The position numbers were made by a program, and so were the translations under genes. Shown piece by piece: positions 16,233-25,190 of a DNA stretch of 64,000 nucleotides. The DNA comes from Nocardioides zeae (GTDB lineage: Bacteria; Actinomycetota; Actinomycetes; Propionibacteriales; Nocardioidaceae): NCBI RefSeq assembly GCF_030818655.1, contig NZ_JAUTAN010000001.1, forward strand, positions 2,108,001 to 2,172,000, written 5' to 3'. The notes under the pieces were generated by a model. The model was not told where the DNA came from, ran no database searches, and saw nothing but the letters and a program-made list of their open reading frames with translations. Every line of letters begins with the position of its first letter. The first letter of the stretch is position 1.

Positions 16233-17234
16233 GTGCCGGCTCTCGGACCACGCTCGCTCCGCATCCTGGGCACGGGCGCCGCGCTGCCGGCCGACGCGGT
16301 GACCAGCGCCCAGCTCGACGACCGCCTCGGCCTCGCGCCGGGCACGGTGGAGTCGACGACGGGCGTGCGGGTCCGGTACGTCGAGAAGGGCTCGGCCGCT
16401 GCCCTCGGCGCGCGCGCCGCCCGGCAGGCGCTGGCCGCCGCCGACCTGACGCTCGACGACGTCGACCTCGTGGTGGCGGCCAGCGGCACCCCCGACCAGC
16501 CGCTGCCCTACAACGCGGCGCTGCTCCACGAGGAGCTCGCCCCCGCACGGCCGCTCCCCTCCTTCGACGTCGGGGCCAGCTGCCTGAGCTTCCTGACGGC
16601 CGTCGACCTGGTCGCGACGCTCGTGGACGCCGGGCGCTACGAGCGCGTGCTCGTCGTCTCGAGCGACCTGGCCTCGGTCGGCCTCGACTTCAGCGACCTC
16701 GGCGCGTCGGGGATCTTCGGCGACGGCGCTGCGGCCGCCGTGCTCGGTCCGTCCGGCGACACCGGCTCGGCGGTGCTGGCCGCCGGGTTCGAGACCCACA
16801 GCTCGGGCGCGCACGCCTGCGAGATCAAGGGCGGCGGGTCCCGCTTCGCGCCCGACCGGGTGGCCGGCGAGGGCGACTACGCCGACTGGTGCCGCTTCCG
16901 CATGGACGGCGGCGCGGCGCTGCGCCTCGCCGTACGCCACCTGCCGCCGCTCGTCGAGCGGCTCACGGCCGCAGCCGGCGTGCCCGTCGCGGACACCGTC
17001 GTCGTGCCCCACCAGGCCAGCCACCTCGGCCTCGCGTGGCTGCGCCACGCCCTCGCGCTGGGCGACGACCAGCTGGTCGACGTCTACGCGGAGCACGGCA
17101 ACCAGGTCGGCGCCTCCCTGCCGTTCGCCCTGCACACCGCGGTCGCGACGGGGCGGCTGCAGCGGGGCGACCACGCGCTGCTGCTGGGCACGGGCGCCGG
17201 GATCAGCATGGGCGGCGTGCTGCTGTGCTACTGA
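16233..17234 (+). CDS. 3-oxoacyl-ACP synthase III-like condensing enzyme
   Basis: Thiolase-fold enzyme of 333 residues. The Cys-His-Asn triad of KAS III is visible: FDVGASCLSFLTAVDLV (Cys near residue 116), VVPHQASHLGLAWL (His near 258) and YAEHGNQVGASLPFAL (Asn near 289). LGTGAGISMGGVLL closes the fold. KAS III relatives join an acyl-CoA to malonyl-ACP, or two acyl chains (OleA). The substrate here is unknown. It is unlikely to be the housekeeping FabH, because no acyl carrier or other fab gene is nearby. It opens a seven-gene operon with a hydrolase, an adenylate-forming enzyme, a dehydrogenase and two glycosyltransferases. The GTG start is the first in frame. Confidence 0.88.
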   Translation: MPALGPRSLRILGTGAALPADAVTSAQLDDRLGLAPGTVESTTGVRVRYVEKGSAAALGARAARQALAAADLTLDDVDLVVAASGTPDQPLPYNAALLHEELAPARPLPSFDVGASCLSFLTAVDLVATLVDAGRYERVLVVSSDLASVGLDFSDLGASGIFGDGAAAAVLGPSGDTGSAVLAAGFETHSSGAHACEIKGGGSRFAPDRVAGEGDYADWCRFRMDGGAALRLAVRHLPPLVERLTAAAGVPVADTVVVPHQASHLGLAWLRHALALGDDQLVDVYAEHGNQVGASLPFALHTAVATGRLQRGDHALLLGTGAGISMGGVLLCY

Positions 17235-18118
17235 CGGACCTGCTCGCCGACCAGCCGCGGGTCGAGCTGCACCTCCTGCGCGTCGGGCACTGCCGCCAGC
17301 TCGACGCGCTCGCGCACCGTGACGGGCAGCGGCGGATGATCGAGTTCCCGTCCTACGCGGCACTGGTCCGGCACCCGGATCGACCCGAGCGCGGCTGGAC
17401 CCTCGTCGACACGGGCTACGCGTCGCACTTCCGCACCGCGACGGCGCGGCTCCCCGAGCGGCTGTACGGCGCGCTGCTGCCGGTCACGCTGCCGCCCGAG
17501 GAGGAGCTCCCCCGCCAGCTCGCCGCGCGCGGGATCGACCCCGGCGACGTCCGCCGGGTCGTGGTGACCCACTTCCACGGCGACCACGTCGCCGGGCTCC
17601 GCGACTACCCGGCCGCCCGCATCCACTGCGGGGCGGCGGGCTACCGGCAGGTGCGGTCGCTCTCGCGGTTGGCGGCGACGCGGCACGGCCTGCTGCCCGG
17701 GCTCCTGCCCGACGACGCGGACGACCGCGTCGTGACCGTCGAGTCGGCGACGCCGCTCGTGCTCGAGGGGGCCGCGACCCTGCGCGGCTGGGACCTCCTC
17801 GGTGACCGCAGCCTCGTCGCGGTCGACCTGCCCGGCCACATGCCGGGCCACGTCGGGGTGCTGCTGACGACCCAGGACGGCTCCCCGGTGCTGCTGGCGG
17901 GCGACGCCGCGTGGTCCATCCGTGCGGTGGTCGAGGACGTGCCGCCCTCCCGGCTCGCGGGCGCGGCGTTCGACGACTGGACCGCCGCCCTCGGCACCCT
18001 GGGCGACCTGCACCGCCTGCACCGCGCCCACGCCGACGCCGGGCTGCTGGTGCTCCCGGCGCACTGCGCGGACGGGTACGCCGCGTGGACGGCCCGCGTC
18101 GACCGGAGCGCCGGCTAG
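17225..18118 (+). CDS. Metallo-beta-lactamase-fold hydrolase
   Basis: 297 residues. Zinc ligands are clear: VVVTHFHGDHVAGLRDY (HxHxDH near residue 117), VDLPGHMPGHVGVLL (third His near 201) and VLLAGDAAWS (bridging Asp). The spacing is like N-acyl-homoserine lactonases and related esterases. It begins at GTG 17225, 10 bases inside the previous gene; a CTG at 17231 is a weaker alternative. In this operon it may hydrolyse a thioester, lactone or ester made by the condensing and adenylating enzymes; this is inferred from position. Quorum-quenching lactonase is possible from the fold, but the context argues for a biosynthetic role. Confidence 0.85.
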   Translation: MLLTDLLADQPRVELHLLRVGHCRQLDALAHRDGQRRMIEFPSYAALVRHPDRPERGWTLVDTGYASHFRTATARLPERLYGALLPVTLPPEEELPRQLAARGIDPGDVRRVVVTHFHGDHVAGLRDYPAARIHCGAAGYRQVRSLSRLAATRHGLLPGLLPDDADDRVVTVESATPLVLEGAATLRGWDLLGDRSLVAVDLPGHMPGHVGVLLTTQDGSPVLLAGDAAWSIRAVVEDVPPSRLAGAAFDDWTAALGTLGDLHRLHRAHADAGLLVLPAHCADGYAAWTARVDRSAG

Positions 18119-19414
18119 GTGGGCGCGTCGCCGACGACGCTCGCGGCCCTGGCGCGCGAGCGGTGGTGGCTGCCCCGTCACCACGACGCCGCCCGGGCCC
18201 GGGGCCTGGCGACCTTCCTGCGACGTGACCTGCCCCGGGCGTCGTTCTACCGGGCCTGGGCCGGTCGGCCCCTCGCCGAGCTGCCCGTCGTCACGAAGGC
18301 CGACGTGCTCGCCGACTTCGCGGCGTTCAACCGCCACGGGATCACCCTGGAGGCCGCGCTGGAGGTGGCCGAGGCCGCCGAGCGGTCGCGCGACTTCGCC
18401 CCGACCCTGCCGCACGACGTCACCGTGGGGCTGTCCTCGGGGACGTCGGGCACGCGGGGGGTCTTCCTCGTCTCCCCGGCCGAGCGGCAGCTGTGGGCGG
18501 GCATCCTCATGGGCCAGGTGCTCGCCCCGGCGTCGCTGCGCACGATCGCGCGTCGGCCGCTGCGGGTGGCGCTGTTCCTGCGGGCCGACTCGAACCTCTA
18601 CCAGACGCTCGCCAGCCGGCGGGTCCACTTCTCCTGGCACGACCTGCGGGCGCCCCTGGAGGAGCACCTGCCCGCCCTGGTCGGCGTCGACGTGCTCGTG
18701 GCGCCGGCCAGCGTGCTGCGGGCGATCGCCGAGCGGACGGGCCCGACCGAGGGCGTCGCCCCACTGCAGGTCGTCTCCGTCGCCGAGACGCTCGACCCGG
18801 AGGACGAGGCCGTCGTGCGCGCGACCTTCGGGCGGCCGGTCGAGCAGATCTACCAGGCCACCGAGGGCCTGCTGGCCACGAGCTGCCGCGCCGGTCGGCT
18901 CCACCTCAACGAGGGTCACGTGCACGTCGAGCCGGAATGGCTCGACCACCGGTTGTTCCACCCGATCGTCACCGACTTCACCCGCACGACGCAGCTCGTG
19001 GTGCGGCACCGGCTCGACGACGTGCTCGTCGCCGCGCCCGGGCCGTGCCCGTGCGGCCGTCCGGGACGGACGATCAGCGAGGTGCTCGGCCGGGCGGACG
19101 ACGTGCTGGTGCTGCGCGCGGCCGGGGACGACGGCGGGGCCGGGCCCCGCGCCGTACCGGTGTATCCCGACGTGCTGCGCCACGCGCTCGCCCTCGCCGG
19201 CGACCTCGGCGACCACCGGGTGGAGCAGCACGGACGGCAGTGGCGGGTGGCGCTGCGGCGACCGGAGCGGTTGCCGGCGGTGGTGGCCGAGGTGGGTCGG
19301 TTGGCGGAGCGGCTGGGGGGTCGGGTGCCGGAGGTCGTCGCGATGCCGTGGCCGGCCGAGGACCCGACGGCGAAGCGGCGACGGATCAGGCGCGTGAGCG
19401 AGGGAGACGGATGA
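18119..19414 (+). CDS. Adenylate-forming enzyme of the PaaK / F390-synthetase-related type
   Basis: 431 residues. ANL-superfamily phosphate-binding loop VGLSSGTSGTRGVFLV near residue 102, the A5-like IYQATEGLLATSC near 245, and a C-terminal CPCGRPGRTISEVLGRADD that is characteristic of the PaaK/coenzyme F390 synthetase branch. Such enzymes activate a carboxylate with ATP. The GTG start follows directly on the previous TAG, with no spacer. Likely supplies or modifies the acyl chain handled by the condensing enzyme; the substrate cannot be read. It is not a normal acyl-CoA synthetase because the long C-terminal lid is short. Confidence 0.82.
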   Translation: MGASPTTLAALARERWWLPRHHDAARARGLATFLRRDLPRASFYRAWAGRPLAELPVVTKADVLADFAAFNRHGITLEAALEVAEAAERSRDFAPTLPHDVTVGLSSGTSGTRGVFLVSPAERQLWAGILMGQVLAPASLRTIARRPLRVALFLRADSNLYQTLASRRVHFSWHDLRAPLEEHLPALVGVDVLVAPASVLRAIAERTGPTEGVAPLQVVSVAETLDPEDEAVVRATFGRPVEQIYQATEGLLATSCRAGRLHLNEGHVHVEPEWLDHRLFHPIVTDFTRTTQLVVRHRLDDVLVAAPGPCPCGRPGRTISEVLGRADDVLVLRAAGDDGGAGPRAVPVYPDVLRHALALAGDLGDHRVEQHGRQWRVALRRPERLPAVVAEVGRLAERLGGRVPEVVAMPWPAEDPTAKRRRIRRVSEGDG

Positions 19415-20391
19415 GGATCGTGGTGACGGGGGCCTCGGGCTTCGTCGGCGGACGGCTGGTCGAGCGGGCCCGCGCGGCGGGGCACGACGTGGTCGGGATC
19501 GGCCGACGCCGGCTCGACGCGGAGGGCTACCTGAGCGTCGACCTGGGACGCGCGCACGGCGAGGAGCCCCCGCCCCTCCCCTGGCGCCCGGAGGCCGTGG
19601 TCCACTGCGCGGCGCGGGCCACGCCGTACGCCCGACGGCGGGAGTTCGAGGCCGACAACATCACCGCGACCCGCACCGTCGTCGACTGGTGCGCCCGGCG
19701 TTGGGGGCGGCCGCGGCTGGTGCACGTGTCGTCGAGCTCGGTTCTCTACCGCGACGGCGACCAGCTCGACCTCACCGAGGACGCGCCCGTCGGGCCGCCG
19801 TTCGCCAACGACTACGCCCGCACCAAGGCGGTGTCGGAGGAGGTCGTGGCGGAGTACGAGGGGTCGTGGGTCGTCGCCCGCCCCCGTGCCGTGTTCGGAC
19901 CGGGCGACACGGTGCTGTTCCCCCGCATCCTGGCGGCGGCGAGGGCGGGGCGGCTGCCGCTGCTGACCGGCCGGGAGACGCCCGCGGTGGGCGACGTGGT
20001 CTACGTCGACAACCTCGCGGACTACCTCCTCGAGCTCGCCGAGCGCGACGACCTGGGCGGCGTCTACCACCTGACGAACGCCGAGCCGGTCGAGATGCAG
20101 GCCGTGCTCACCGAGGTCGTCGAGCGCCTCGGGCTGGAGCCACCGACCCGCCGCGTGAGCATCCGCTCCGCGATGCGCGCCGCCCGGGTGCTCGAGACGC
20201 TCTGGCGGGTGGCCCGGTTGCCCGGCGAGCCACCGATCACGCCGTACGGCGTCGGGGTGCTCACCTGGTCGAAGACGTTCGTGCCCGACAAGATGCTGCG
20301 CGACCTCGGCCCGCCGTCGGTGTCGGTGGCCGCGGGCATCGAGGAGTTCGTCGCGTGGCAGCGCGCGGAGTGGGAACGGGAGGGCGCGTGA
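19411..20391 (+). CDS. NAD(P)-dependent epimerase/dehydrogenase (extended SDR)
   Basis: 326 residues. Rossmann loop VTGASGFVGGRLVERA at the N-terminus, VHCAARATPYARR, SSSSVLYRDGD and the catalytic YARTK (Tyr and Lys near residues 137 and 141). RPRAVFGPGDTVLFPRIL and VVYVDNLADYLLELA are typical of the 3-beta-hydroxysteroid dehydrogenase/OleD side of the family rather than UDP-sugar epimerases. ATGA overlap with the previous gene. By position it could reduce a 2-alkyl-3-keto product of the condensing enzyme, or act on a sugar for the glycosyltransferases. Which of these is right is not decided by the sequence. Confidence 0.87.
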   Translation: MRIVVTGASGFVGGRLVERARAAGHDVVGIGRRRLDAEGYLSVDLGRAHGEEPPPLPWRPEAVVHCAARATPYARRREFEADNITATRTVVDWCARRWGRPRLVHVSSSSVLYRDGDQLDLTEDAPVGPPFANDYARTKAVSEEVVAEYEGSWVVARPRAVFGPGDTVLFPRILAAARAGRLPLLTGRETPAVGDVVYVDNLADYLLELAERDDLGGVYHLTNAEPVEMQAVLTEVVERLGLEPPTRRVSIRSAMRAARVLETLWRVARLPGEPPITPYGVGVLTWSKTFVPDKMLRDLGPPSVSVAAGIEEFVAWQRAEWEREGA

Positions 20392-21536
20392 GGGTCGGGA
20401 CCGCGGCGGCGATCGGCTACCTGGCCCTCCAGGGCGGCAAGGCCGCGTGGGCGCTGCGCACGGCGCGGGCCGTTCCGGGCCCGCGGACGCCCGCGCCGAC
20501 CGAGGCAGCCCGCGTCGTGGTGGCGCAGCCGATCCTCTCGGGCGACCCCGGGCTGGAGGACGCGCTGCGGGACAACCTGCTCGCGCTCGACGGCGTGCGG
20601 TTCGTGTGGCTGGTTGACGAGGACGACCCGGAGGGTCAGGCGGTCGCGGAGCGGCTGGCGGTGCAGGCGGCTCGGTCGGGTCCTGCGGGTGCACCGCGCA
20701 TCGACGTGGTCGTGTGCCCGGTCACGCCCGAGGGCACCAACCCCAAGCTCACCAAGCTGCAGGTGGCGCTCGACGGGTGCGCCGACGACGACGTGCTCCT
20801 CGCCCTCGACGACGACACCCGGCTGCCGGCCGCGAGCCTCGGGGCGCTCCTCGACGGACTGGAGCGGGCCACGATCGCGACGGGGCTGCCGGGCTACCTG
20901 CGGGGCGCGACGCCGTGGGCGGCGCTCGTCGACCAGTTCGTCGACGCCAACGCCGCGACGACCTACCTCACGCTGCCGCCCGTCACCATCAACGGGATGA
21001 CGTGGGCGATGCGCGCCGGCGAGCTGCGGTCGCTGGGTGGGTTCGCGCCCATCGCGCACGCGCTCACCGACGACCTGGCGCTGGCACGGCTGGTGCTGGG
21101 CAGCGGCGGCTCGATCTGCCAGACGGCGGCGCCGCAGTGGATCACCACCACGGTCGACGGTCCGCGCCACTACGTGGCGCTGATGCACCGGTGGATGCTC
21201 TTCGCCACGCTTCTGCTGCGTCGGCAGCCGCCGTCCACGGCCGCGGCGATCACGGTGCTCCACGGGCTGCACCCGACGCTGCTGGCGGTCGTCCTGGGCG
21301 ACGCGGTGCGGCGGCGCCGGCCGTCCGCGGCGCTCGCGGTGCTGTCGGTGCGGGGGCTGCTGCTGCGGCGTCTCCAGCGGCGCATCCACGGACGGGTGCT
21401 CCACCGACCGGTCGCGTCCGTCGTGGCCGAGCTCGTGCAGCCGCTGCACCTCGTGCACGGCGCCGTGCGACCGACGATCCGCTGGCGCACGCGCACCTAC
21501 CGGGTGCGTGCCGACGACGACTTCCGCGACGCATGA
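20388..21536 (+). CDS. GT2-family glycosyltransferase, ceramide-glucosyltransferase-like
   Basis: 382 residues. An N-terminal hydrophobic helix (AAIGYLALQGGKAAWAL) is followed by VVVAQPILSGDP, LVDEDDPEG, the nucleotide-sugar DDDTRLPA near residue 143, a TDDLALARLVL acid near 227 and HRWMLFATLLL near 266. The order of acids and the final RW resembles GT21 ceramide glucosyltransferases. The canonical Q/R of QxxRW is not obvious. Membrane-associated, acting on a lipid or other hydrophobic acceptor by inference. GTGA overlap with the gene before and ATGA with the one after. Confidence 0.83.
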   Translation: MRVGTAAAIGYLALQGGKAAWALRTARAVPGPRTPAPTEAARVVVAQPILSGDPGLEDALRDNLLALDGVRFVWLVDEDDPEGQAVAERLAVQAARSGPAGAPRIDVVVCPVTPEGTNPKLTKLQVALDGCADDDVLLALDDDTRLPAASLGALLDGLERATIATGLPGYLRGATPWAALVDQFVDANAATTYLTLPPVTINGMTWAMRAGELRSLGGFAPIAHALTDDLALARLVLGSGGSICQTAAPQWITTTVDGPRHYVALMHRWMLFATLLLRRQPPSTAAAITVLHGLHPTLLAVVLGDAVRRRRPSAALAVLSVRGLLLRRLQRRIHGRVLHRPVASVVAELVQPLHLVHGAVRPTIRWRTRTYRVRADDDFRDA

Positions 21537-22102
21537 GCGCCTCGCTGCAGGTGCTGTTCTGCACGGGGCAGAGCGACCCCCGCAGCTGCGCGCTGTCCCC
21601 GGAGCAGCAGGCGTTCCTCGACGCGCTCGACCTCCCGGACGGGGTGGCGGTGCCGATGAACTTCCCGTACGACGCGGGCCTGGCGCCGCACCGCGCCGTA
21701 CCGCTGTGGCTGGCGAGCCTGCGCCACCTGGTGCTGGCGGTGCGGATCCGGCTGCCGGGGTGGGCGTCGGCTCATCGGGCTCGGGTCGAGGCGCAGCTGC
21801 GACGGGCCGACCTGACGCTCGTGCTCGCGGGGAGCATCGGGCTCGACCTGCTGGGTCGGCTCGAGCTCCCCGCCGACGTGCTGGCGCGTGTCGTGGTCGT
21901 GGCCTACGGGCCCGTCGCCACGCGACCGCCGGCCTGCCGGACCGTGCGGGTGGCGAGCCGCCACGACTGGCTGGCCCGCTGGTGGGCCGCCGACGTGGAG
22001 GTGGAGGCGGGACACCTCGACTACCTCGCCGCGCCCGAGCTCCTGGCCGTGTGCCGGGAGGTGGTGGCGGGGCTGCTGCCGCGCTCGGGGGATGCGCGGT
22101 GA
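21533..22102 (+). CDS. Unrecognised protein of the condensing-enzyme/glycosyltransferase operon
   Basis: 189 residues, no family recognised. It reads as a soluble alpha/beta protein (LQVLFCTGQSDPRSCAL at the start, LTLVLAGSIGLDLLGRL and VVVVAYGPVA in the middle). The strand-loop pattern is like that of a small hydrolase or a glycosyltransferase half, but no catalytic motif can be named. ATGA overlap on the left and GTGA overlap with the GT1 gene on the right show it belongs to the operon. It may form a complex with the next glycosyltransferase; that is only a guess from coupling. Confidence 0.65.
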   Translation: MSASLQVLFCTGQSDPRSCALSPEQQAFLDALDLPDGVAVPMNFPYDAGLAPHRAVPLWLASLRHLVLAVRIRLPGWASAHRARVEAQLRRADLTLVLAGSIGLDLLGRLELPADVLARVVVVAYGPVATRPPACRTVRVASRHDWLARWWAADVEVEAGHLDYLAAPELLAVCREVVAGLLPRSGDAR

Positions 22103-23361
22103 GCGCCCGGGTCGACCTGGTCGTGCCCCCCATGGCCGGTCACCTCCACCCGGTGCTGGGGATCGCGGCGCGGCTCGTGCGGGAGCAGGACCTCGAGGTG
22201 CGGGTGCTGAGCACGGCGGCGGCGCTGCCGGCGATCGCGGGGACGGGAGCCGACGCGGTCGAGCTCCTGGCCGGCGCGGACGACGTGGTCGCGGAGGTGG
22301 TCGACCCGCCGTACCGCGTCGGGAGCAACCCCCGCCTCCTCGTGCGGCAGCTCCGGGCGACGGCCGCGCTGCAGGTGCGGCTCGCGGAGGAGCTGCGGGA
22401 GGCGTGGCGCGGCGAGCGTCCCGACCTCGTGCTCGCCGACTTCACGATGGCCGCGGTCGGGCCCACCGCCGACGCCGTCGGGATCCCCTGGTGGACGACG
22501 CACCCTTCCCCCTGCGCGATCGAGGCGCGGAGCGGCCCGCCGTCGTACGTCGGCGGGTGGCGCCCCGGGCGGGGACCCCTGGGGCGTGCGCGGGACGCGG
22601 CCGGCCGGCGGTTCGTGCGGGGCTTCAAGAGCGTGGCGCCGCGGCTCGCCGGGGCGCGGCTCGACGACGTCGGGCTGTCGTCGCTGTACCGCGTGGACGG
22701 GTCGGAGGCCATCTACTCCGCCGAGCGGGTGCTGGCACTGGTGCCGGGGGCGATCGAGTACCCGCGGGCGCTCCCGGCCGCGGTGCGGTACGTGGGGCCG
22801 GTGCTGTACACGCCCTCGCCCTCCCGTCGTCCTCTCGTGCTGCGCCCTGGGTGCCGGCACGTGCTCGTGACGGCCGGGACGCACGTGGCGTGGCACCGGG
22901 AGGCGCTGGTCGGGGCTGCTTCCCGGGCGGCGGCGGTGCTGGCCGCGCGGGATGTGGAGCTGCACCTGAGCCTGGGGCGGGCGGGGGCCTCACTGCCTGC
23001 GGGCGTGTCTGTTCCCGACGGTCTGGCCGTCCACGACGTCGTCGACTACACCCGCGACCTGGGGCGCTTCGACGCCGTCGTCCACCACGGCGGCTCCGGC
23101 GTCCTCGGCCACACGCTCGCCGCCGGCCTGCCGTCGGTCGTGTGGCCGGTCGACTACGACCAGCCCGACCACGCGGCGCGCCTGGTCGACGCGGGCGTGG
23201 CGGTGCGGCTGGAGCACCCGGAGCGGCTGGCGGAGGCGGTGGTGCGGGTGCTGGAGGACCCGTCGTGCCGCGACGCCGCGGGGGCGGTCGCTCGCACCAT
23301 CGCGGCCCGCCCCGCCCTCGAGACCATCACCGCCGCCGTACGCGCGCGGCTGGGGGTGTGA
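22099..23361 (+). CDS. GT1-family glycosyltransferase (UGT/macrolide-type)
   Basis: 420 residues, two Rossmann-like halves. N-terminal acceptor side: VVPPMAGHLHPVLGIAARL, as in EryCIII/GtfA-like enzymes. C-terminal donor site: VDYTRDLGRFDAVVHHGG, followed by SGVLGHTLAAGLPSVVWPVD and YDQPDHAARLVDAGV, the actinobacterial form of the UGT signature. Such enzymes put a nucleotide-activated sugar on a small molecule or lipid. It is the last gene of the operon; the 31-bp repeat array starts three bases after its stop. A glycosylated end product is therefore likely, with GT2 and GT1 adding one sugar each or in sequence. Confidence 0.87.
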   Translation: MSARVDLVVPPMAGHLHPVLGIAARLVREQDLEVRVLSTAAALPAIAGTGADAVELLAGADDVVAEVVDPPYRVGSNPRLLVRQLRATAALQVRLAEELREAWRGERPDLVLADFTMAAVGPTADAVGIPWWTTHPSPCAIEARSGPPSYVGGWRPGRGPLGRARDAAGRRFVRGFKSVAPRLAGARLDDVGLSSLYRVDGSEAIYSAERVLALVPGAIEYPRALPAAVRYVGPVLYTPSPSRRPLVLRPGCRHVLVTAGTHVAWHREALVGAASRAAAVLAARDVELHLSLGRAGASLPAGVSVPDGLAVHDVVDYTRDLGRFDAVVHHGGSGVLGHTLAAGLPSVVWPVDYDQPDHAARLVDAGVAVRLEHPERLAEAVVRVLEDPSCRDAAGAVARTIAARPALETITAAVRARLGV

Positions 23362-23363
23362 GC

Positions 23364-23519
23364 GCGTCGAGTTGGGTTGGACGGCGCGGCGTGGGCGTCG
23401 AGTTGGGTCGGACGGCGCGGCGTGGGCGTCGAGGTGGGTTGAACGGCGCGGCGGGGGGCGTCGAGGTGGGTTGAACGGCGCGGCGGGAGCGTCGAGTTGG
23501 GTTGTACGCCGTGGTGCGG
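23364..23519. repeat. 31-bp tandem repeat array (five units)
   Basis: Five contiguous units of about 31 bases at 23364, 23395, 23426, 23458 and 23489, the last diverged. Consensus GCGTCGAGKTGGGTYGRACG followed by GCGCGGCGKGG. There are no spacers, so it is not a CRISPR. The same unit occurs at 33481-33631 in both orientations. The rest of the 268-base gap (23520-23629) shows no gene; the promoter of the HNH gene should be there. Confidence 0.9.
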
Positions 23520-23629
23520 GCGGGGACTCGTCGCTGCGTACGTGACAACTCGACGACAGCCGGTGCCGGTCATCCACAGATCACCACCAAGAGGTGGTCA
23601 TCGCACACGTGTTCGACTAGAGTGGGGTC

Positions 23630-25099
23630 ATGGATCGGGGGACCCAGCACACGGCGGCGACGGCGGCGACTGCGTTGATCGACGCGGTCCGCGAGCGCGC
23701 GACGGCGGCTCGTCTTGCGGAAGCGGCTGCGTTCGTCGCGGTGGGTGACTGGGCGGCTGCGCACACCTCTGAGGAGGTCGTGGGGGATCCGATCACGGTG
23801 CTGGGTGAGTGGCACGAGGAGTCCTACGCCGAGACCCTGGCCGGGGACCAGTTCCTCGAGCTGGGTGGGCCGGGGGCGCCGGTGGTGGCGGAGTTCTGCA
23901 TCGGCGAGGTCGCCGCTGCTCGGGGGTGCTCGTTCGACGCCGCACGGCGACTGGTCGGCGACGCGATCGAGCTGCGCTACCGCCTCCCCCGGGTCCACGC
24001 CCGGATCGCCGCGGGCGAAGTCGACGTCTGGCGAGGACGCCGAATCGCCCAGACCACGCGCACGCTGACCTTCGAGGCGGCGGGGTTCGTGGACCGGCAC
24101 GTCGCGTACGTCGCGCACAAGGCCACCGGCCCCGAGGTCGACCGGCTCGTGGCCGAGGCCGCGGCTCGGTTCGACCCCGAGACCACCGAGGCCGAGCGGG
24201 CCGAGGCCGACGGAGGACGCCACCTGACGATCGAGCTGGGCGACGTCGGCTACGCAGATCCGTTGACCGGGACCATCCGCGGCACGGTGGACGTCCACGG
24301 GACCCTCGACCTCGCCGACGCGCTCGACCTGGAACGCACGGTCGCGCACGTCGCGCGGCAACTGACCGAGCTGGGCTGCGACCAGGACCTCGACGTCCGC
24401 CGCTCCATCGCCCTCGGTGAGATCGCCCGGCGCTGCGACGGGGTGGCGACGTTGGAGTACGACGCGGACCAGCCGCCCACGCAGCCGCCCACGCCGACGC
24501 GGACACGGCGGGAGGTGGTGCTGTTCGTGCACCTCGACCAGGCCGCCATCACCGGCACCCTCAACGGATTCGGCCCCGGGATCGACGCCTGCACGGGCGC
24601 GACCGGCATCGACCTCGCCCGCCTCGACACCCCCGGCGCACCGCGAGGGGTCGTCACGGCCGAGCAGGTCCAGGCCTGGTGCGCCAGCCCCGACACCACC
24701 GTCACGATCAAGCCGGTCATCGACCTCAACCTCGACGACGCCGGGAACGGCTACAGCCCACCGGACCGGATCGCCGACCACGTCAGAGCCCGCTGGCCGA
24801 GATGCGTCTTCCCATACTGCACCCGCTCATCGAGAACCGCCGACCTCGACCACTGCCGCGCCTACGACGACAACGGCCCACCCGGCCAGACCTCGACGAC
24901 CAACCTCTTCCCGCTCTGCCGACGCCACCACCGCATGAAGACCCACCGCGAGATGACCACCGGCAACAAGTGGACCTACCGCCCCACCCACCCAGACAAC
25001 GGCGAACCACCCAGCGCACTCATCTGGACCAGCCCGACGGGCCTGCGCTACCTCGTCGACCGCGACGGCACCCGCGTCTGGCCACCAACAACGACCTAG
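23630..25099 (+). CDS. DUF222 protein with C-terminal HNH endonuclease domain (13E12-type)
   Basis: 489 residues. The N-terminal 350 residues are the DUF222 helical region (ALIDAVRERATAARLAEAAA, YRLPRVHARIAAGEVDVWRG). The C-terminus has the HNH fold: CVFPYCTRSSRTADLDHC, then NLFPLCRRHHRMKTHREM, with Cys and His pairs for metal. Members are multi-copy in actinobacteria (13E12 family of M. tuberculosis) and are thought to be mobile or selfish, with unknown target. The last 400 bases are richer in CCAC-type codons than the neighbours. It follows directly on the 31-bp repeat array. Confidence 0.9.
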   Translation: MDRGTQHTAATAATALIDAVRERATAARLAEAAAFVAVGDWAAAHTSEEVVGDPITVLGEWHEESYAETLAGDQFLELGGPGAPVVAEFCIGEVAAARGCSFDAARRLVGDAIELRYRLPRVHARIAAGEVDVWRGRRIAQTTRTLTFEAAGFVDRHVAYVAHKATGPEVDRLVAEAAARFDPETTEAERAEADGGRHLTIELGDVGYADPLTGTIRGTVDVHGTLDLADALDLERTVAHVARQLTELGCDQDLDVRRSIALGEIARRCDGVATLEYDADQPPTQPPTPTRTRREVVLFVHLDQAAITGTLNGFGPGIDACTGATGIDLARLDTPGAPRGVVTAEQVQAWCASPDTTVTIKPVIDLNLDDAGNGYSPPDRIADHVRARWPRCVFPYCTRSSRTADLDHCRAYDDNGPPGQTSTTNLFPLCRRHHRMKTHREMTTGNKWTYRPTHPDNGEPPSALIWTSPTGLRYLVDRDGTRVWPPTTT

Positions 25100-25127
25100 C
25101 GCCACCCCGCCGCCACCGCACCAGCAA

Positions 25128-25157
25128 GCCGCCCGTCCCCATCCGTGGCCGGGCGGC
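25128..25157. terminator. Hairpin between convergent HNH and NUDIX genes
   Basis: GCCGCCCG at 25128-25135 pairs perfectly with CGGGCGGC at 25150-25157 around a 14-base loop. It lies in the 91-base gap between two convergent stops and could serve both. No T tract. Confidence 0.5.
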
Positions 25158-25190
25158 GCAGCATGCCCCGACCCCGACCCCGATGAGCGC

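Noticed and set aside
16233-20391. Direct assignment as oleABCD
   Set aside because: The hydrolase is metallo-beta-lactamase-type rather than alpha/beta hydrolase, and the ligase is PaaK/F390-type; only the order is alike.
23364-23519. CRISPR array
   Set aside because: Units are contiguous, vary among themselves and have no unique spacers; no cas genes are present.
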